NCBI RefSeq assembly: GCF_008807375.1
Contig: NZ_CP043311.1
Location: forward strand, 1,592,001-1,656,000
Direction of reading: 5' to 3'
Source of the DNA: Pseudomonas lalkuanensis
GTDB taxonomy: Bacteria > Pseudomonadota > Gammaproteobacteria > Pseudomonadales > Pseudomonadaceae
DNA length: 64,000 nucleotides
Shown here: piece after piece, positions 62,383 through 64,000 of the stretch
Layout: every line of letters starts with the position of its first letter
Position numbering within the stretch: the first letter of the stretch is position 1
Notes under the pieces: model-generated
Database searches by the model: none
Seen by the model: only the letters and a program-made list of their open reading frames with translations
Told to the model about the DNA's origin: nothing
Position numbers and translations under genes: made by a program

Positions 62383-62940
62383 ATGAGCAAGCAAGCCGTC
62401 ATCGTAGTCGACATCCAGAAGGACTATTTCCCCGGTGGCCTGTGGACCCTGAGCGGTGCCGACGCCGCTGCCGACAACGCCGCCCGGATCATCGCCGCCG
62501 CCCGTGAGGCAGGCGACCTGGTGGTGCATATCCGCCATGAGTTCACCAGCCCGGAGGCGCCGTTCTTCCGTCCCGGCTCCGAAGGTGCGGAAATCCATCC
62601 CAAGGTGCTCAACGCCGACGGCGAGCCTGTGGTCCTGAAGCACTTCGTCAACTCCTTCCGGGAAACCAACCTGAAGGAAATCCTCGACGGCAGCGGCGTA
62701 GGCAACCTGATCGTGGTCGGCAGCATGAGCCACATGTGCGTCGACGGCGTCACCCGTGCGGCGGCCGACTTCGGCTACGAGGTCACCGTGATCCATGATG
62801 CCTGTGCCACGCGGGACCTGGAGTTCCAGGGCAAGACCATTCCCGCCGCGCAGGTCCATGGCGCGTTCATGGCCGCCCTGGCCTTCGCCTATGCCAAGGT
62901 GGTTTCCACCGACGAGTACCTGGCGCAGCAGGCCCGGTAA
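62383..62940 (+). CDS. Isochorismatase-family cysteine hydrolase
   Basis: The 185-residue protein shows the family triad: Asp in VIVVDIQKDYFPGG (near 10), Lys in VVLKHFVNSF (near 86) and Cys in SMSHMCVDGVTRAAADFGYE (near 120). It is nearest to nicotinamidase-like hydrolases of cyclic amides. Substrate unknown. It is divergent from a GlxA-type regulator. A very long upstream-open frame crosses the regulator gene and is spurious; the ATG at 62383 has TGAGGTG. Confidence 0.92.
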   Translation: MSKQAVIVVDIQKDYFPGGLWTLSGADAAADNAARIIAAAREAGDLVVHIRHEFTSPEAPFFRPGSEGAEIHPKVLNADGEPVVLKHFVNSFRETNLKEILDGSGVGNLIVVGSMSHMCVDGVTRAAADFGYEVTVIHDACATRDLEFQGKTIPAAQVHGAFMAALAFAYAKVVSTDEYLAQQAR

Positions 62941-63097
62941 GGCGACCGCCACGTTCCGCAGGCCGGCTTCGGCCCGCGGACACCGGCAAGCCGAGGGCCC
63001 GCCCGGGCCCCGGCGCGACAGGTACGTCGATACGGACGGCATTTCGCTCTACTATCCCCAGCTGAAATTCTGCTGATAAGTCCGAACCGGAGTGCCC
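62941..63097. other. Gap before hisN
   Basis: 157-bp gap with GCCCGGGCCC-type GC sequence then TTTCGCTCTACTATCC, a possible promoter region of hisN. No terminator is clear. Confidence 0.3.
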
Positions 63098-63883
63098 ATG
63101 AACGACCAGACCCTTCCCCCCGATTACCTGGAATTCGCCGAAGAACTGGCGGATGCAGCGGCCAAGGTCACCCTGACCTACTTCCGCCTGCCCCTGGAGG
63201 TGGAGAACAAGGAGGCCGAGCGCTTCGACCCCGTGACCCTCGCCGACAAGGGCGCCGAGCGCGCCATGCGCGACCTGATCGCCCAGCGCTTCCCCAGCCA
63301 CGGCGTGCTGGGTGAAGAAGAGGAGAACATCGCAGGTGAAGAGCCCTGGACCTGGGTGCTGGACCCGGTGGACGGCACCCGCTCCTTCATCAGCGGCATC
63401 CCGCTCTGGGGCACCCTGATCGCCCTCAACGACGGCACCCGCCCGGCGCTGGGCGTGATGGACCAGCCCTTCACCCGCGAGCGCTTCATCGGCGATGGCA
63501 GCACAGCCTCGCTCAATGGCCGGCCGATCCAGACCCGCGCCTGCCGCAACCTGGCCGACGCGACCCTGATGGTCACCAGCCCCGAGCATTTCCAGCAGCC
63601 GCCCTATAGTGACCTGTTCAGCAAGCTGTCGAGCGAAGTGCGCCTGGTACGCTACAGCGGCGATTGCTACGCCTACTGCATGCTCGCCCTGGGGCTGGTG
63701 GATATCGTCCTCGACCCGGGCCTCAAGCCTTACGACATCCAGGCGCTGATGCCGATCATCCAGGGCGCCGGCGGTGTGGTGACCCGCTGGGATGGCGGCG
63801 ACGCGCAGAATGGTGGTGACGTCATCGCCTGTGGCGACCCGCGTCTGCATGCGCAGATCCTGGAACTGATGCAGTCGTCGTGA
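63098..63883 (+). CDS. hisN: Histidinol-phosphatase of the inositol monophosphatase family
   Basis: The 261-residue enzyme hydrolyses L-histidinol phosphate, the step before histidinol dehydrogenase in histidine biosynthesis. Metal-binding motifs of the IMPase fold are clear: GEEEENI (Glu), WVLDPVDGTRSFISG (Asp-x2-Asp near residue 88), GDCYAY and DPGLKPYDIQALMPIIQGAG. The length and the DPVDGTRSF sequence favour the HisN type over true inositol phosphatases. ATG at 63098 has CGGAG upstream; a GTG six bases earlier is less likely. Confidence 0.9.
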   Translation: MNDQTLPPDYLEFAEELADAAAKVTLTYFRLPLEVENKEAERFDPVTLADKGAERAMRDLIAQRFPSHGVLGEEEENIAGEEPWTWVLDPVDGTRSFISGIPLWGTLIALNDGTRPALGVMDQPFTRERFIGDGSTASLNGRPIQTRACRNLADATLMVTSPEHFQQPPYSDLFSKLSSEVRLVRYSGDCYAYCMLALGLVDIVLDPGLKPYDIQALMPIIQGAGGVVTRWDGGDAQNGGDVIACGDPRLHAQILELMQSS

Positions 63884-64000
63884 CGACTGGACGAGGGCGG
63901 GAAACCGGCGATTCGTGGAGTCCCGCCTGTGGGGATTTCTGTGTTTCCCGCCTAAGCGTATGAATGCCAAGCGTATTTGGCTGGTCGAATTATTTGGCGG
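63884..64000. other. Window end, non-coding
   Basis: AAGCGTATGAATGCC and AAGCGTATTTGGCTGG form a short direct repeat near 63,955-63,984. No gene start is visible before the window ends. Confidence 0.3.

Overview
The window is chromosomal DNA from a Pseudomonas-type gammaproteobacterium. GC content is high (roughly mid-60 %) and genes are dense, on both strands, with many 1-8 bp operon overlaps. Several blocks match, from memory, the order of genes in Pseudomonas aeruginosa: rapA with a small protein and alkB, and the set ABC exporter / PpiA / hydrolase / LysR / small periplasmic protein / azoreductase. Other blocks are arranged differently, so this is probably a non-aeruginosa species, perhaps of the resinovorans/alcaligenes side of the genus (inference). 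No rRNA, tRNA, CRISPR array, integrase, transposase or prophage is visible. Intergenic gaps carry several families of short Pseudomonas repeats, including at least six whole or partial copies of a GTGGGAGCGA-type palindrome.

Layout. 1-5.7 kb: a selenium locus. A divergent putative selenate/oxyanion ABC transporter (ATPase cut by the window edge) faces a dehydrogenase, a hydroxypyruvate isomerase-like protein, selD and mnmH. 5.7-9.5 kb: an MHYT-GGDEF-EAL c-di-GMP enzyme and an MFS transporter. 9.6-15.4 kb: rapA, a small conserved protein, alkB, a 51-residue basic protein, a tiny cbb3 oxidase subunit (CcoM-like) behind FNR/Anr-type boxes, and a FemAB-like acyltransferase. 15.3-16.3 kb: tandem DUF2790 genes. 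16.4-21.8 kb: ABC exporter, PpiA, hydrolase, LysR regulator, small exported protein, azoreductase. 22.2-27.5 kb: RarD-type permease, Nudix and RibD/DHFR-like enzymes, DEAD-box helicase, DUF4124-DUF1294 membrane protein, MECR-like reductase.

27.7-36 kb: a phosphorylcholine-phosphatase-like protein followed by a zinc-phospholipase-C-like secreted protein, an LTA-synthase-type sulfatase, CvfB, a DUF3509 protein, a lipoprotein and a tandem-haem cytochrome. 36-43.9 kb: an EamA permease with divergent LysR, stress and membrane proteins, a cold-shock protein, a diguanylate cyclase, a LysR/SDR divergent pair, a tandem universal stress protein and a small basic protein. 44-47.4 kb: a PP2C phosphatase / Ser-Thr kinase / double-FHA signalling operon with no secretion genes next to it. 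47.5-58 kb: redox and transport genes (MdaB with a divergent quinol monooxygenase, a second monooxygenase with an exported DJ-1 protein under a divergent LysR, an ATM1-type ABC exporter, Lrp/EamA, YeeN-like YebC paralogue, PEBP). 58.4-64 kb: a HAD phosphatase, a GAF-PAS-PAS-GGDEF cyclase, a GlxA-type regulator divergent from an isochorismatase-like hydrolase, and HisN.

Most of the window is ordinary core and accessory Pseudomonas content. The parts most worth a second look are the choline-phospholipid pair (27.7-30.2 kb), the stand-alone kinase/phosphatase/FHA operon, the Anr-box-controlled ccoM-like gene, the selenium uptake-and-use cluster, a perfect 46-bp palindrome at 13,779-13,824, and a set of strong inverted repeats in divergent regulator promoters. 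I see no clearly unprecedented system; all functions below are read from motifs and context without database searches.
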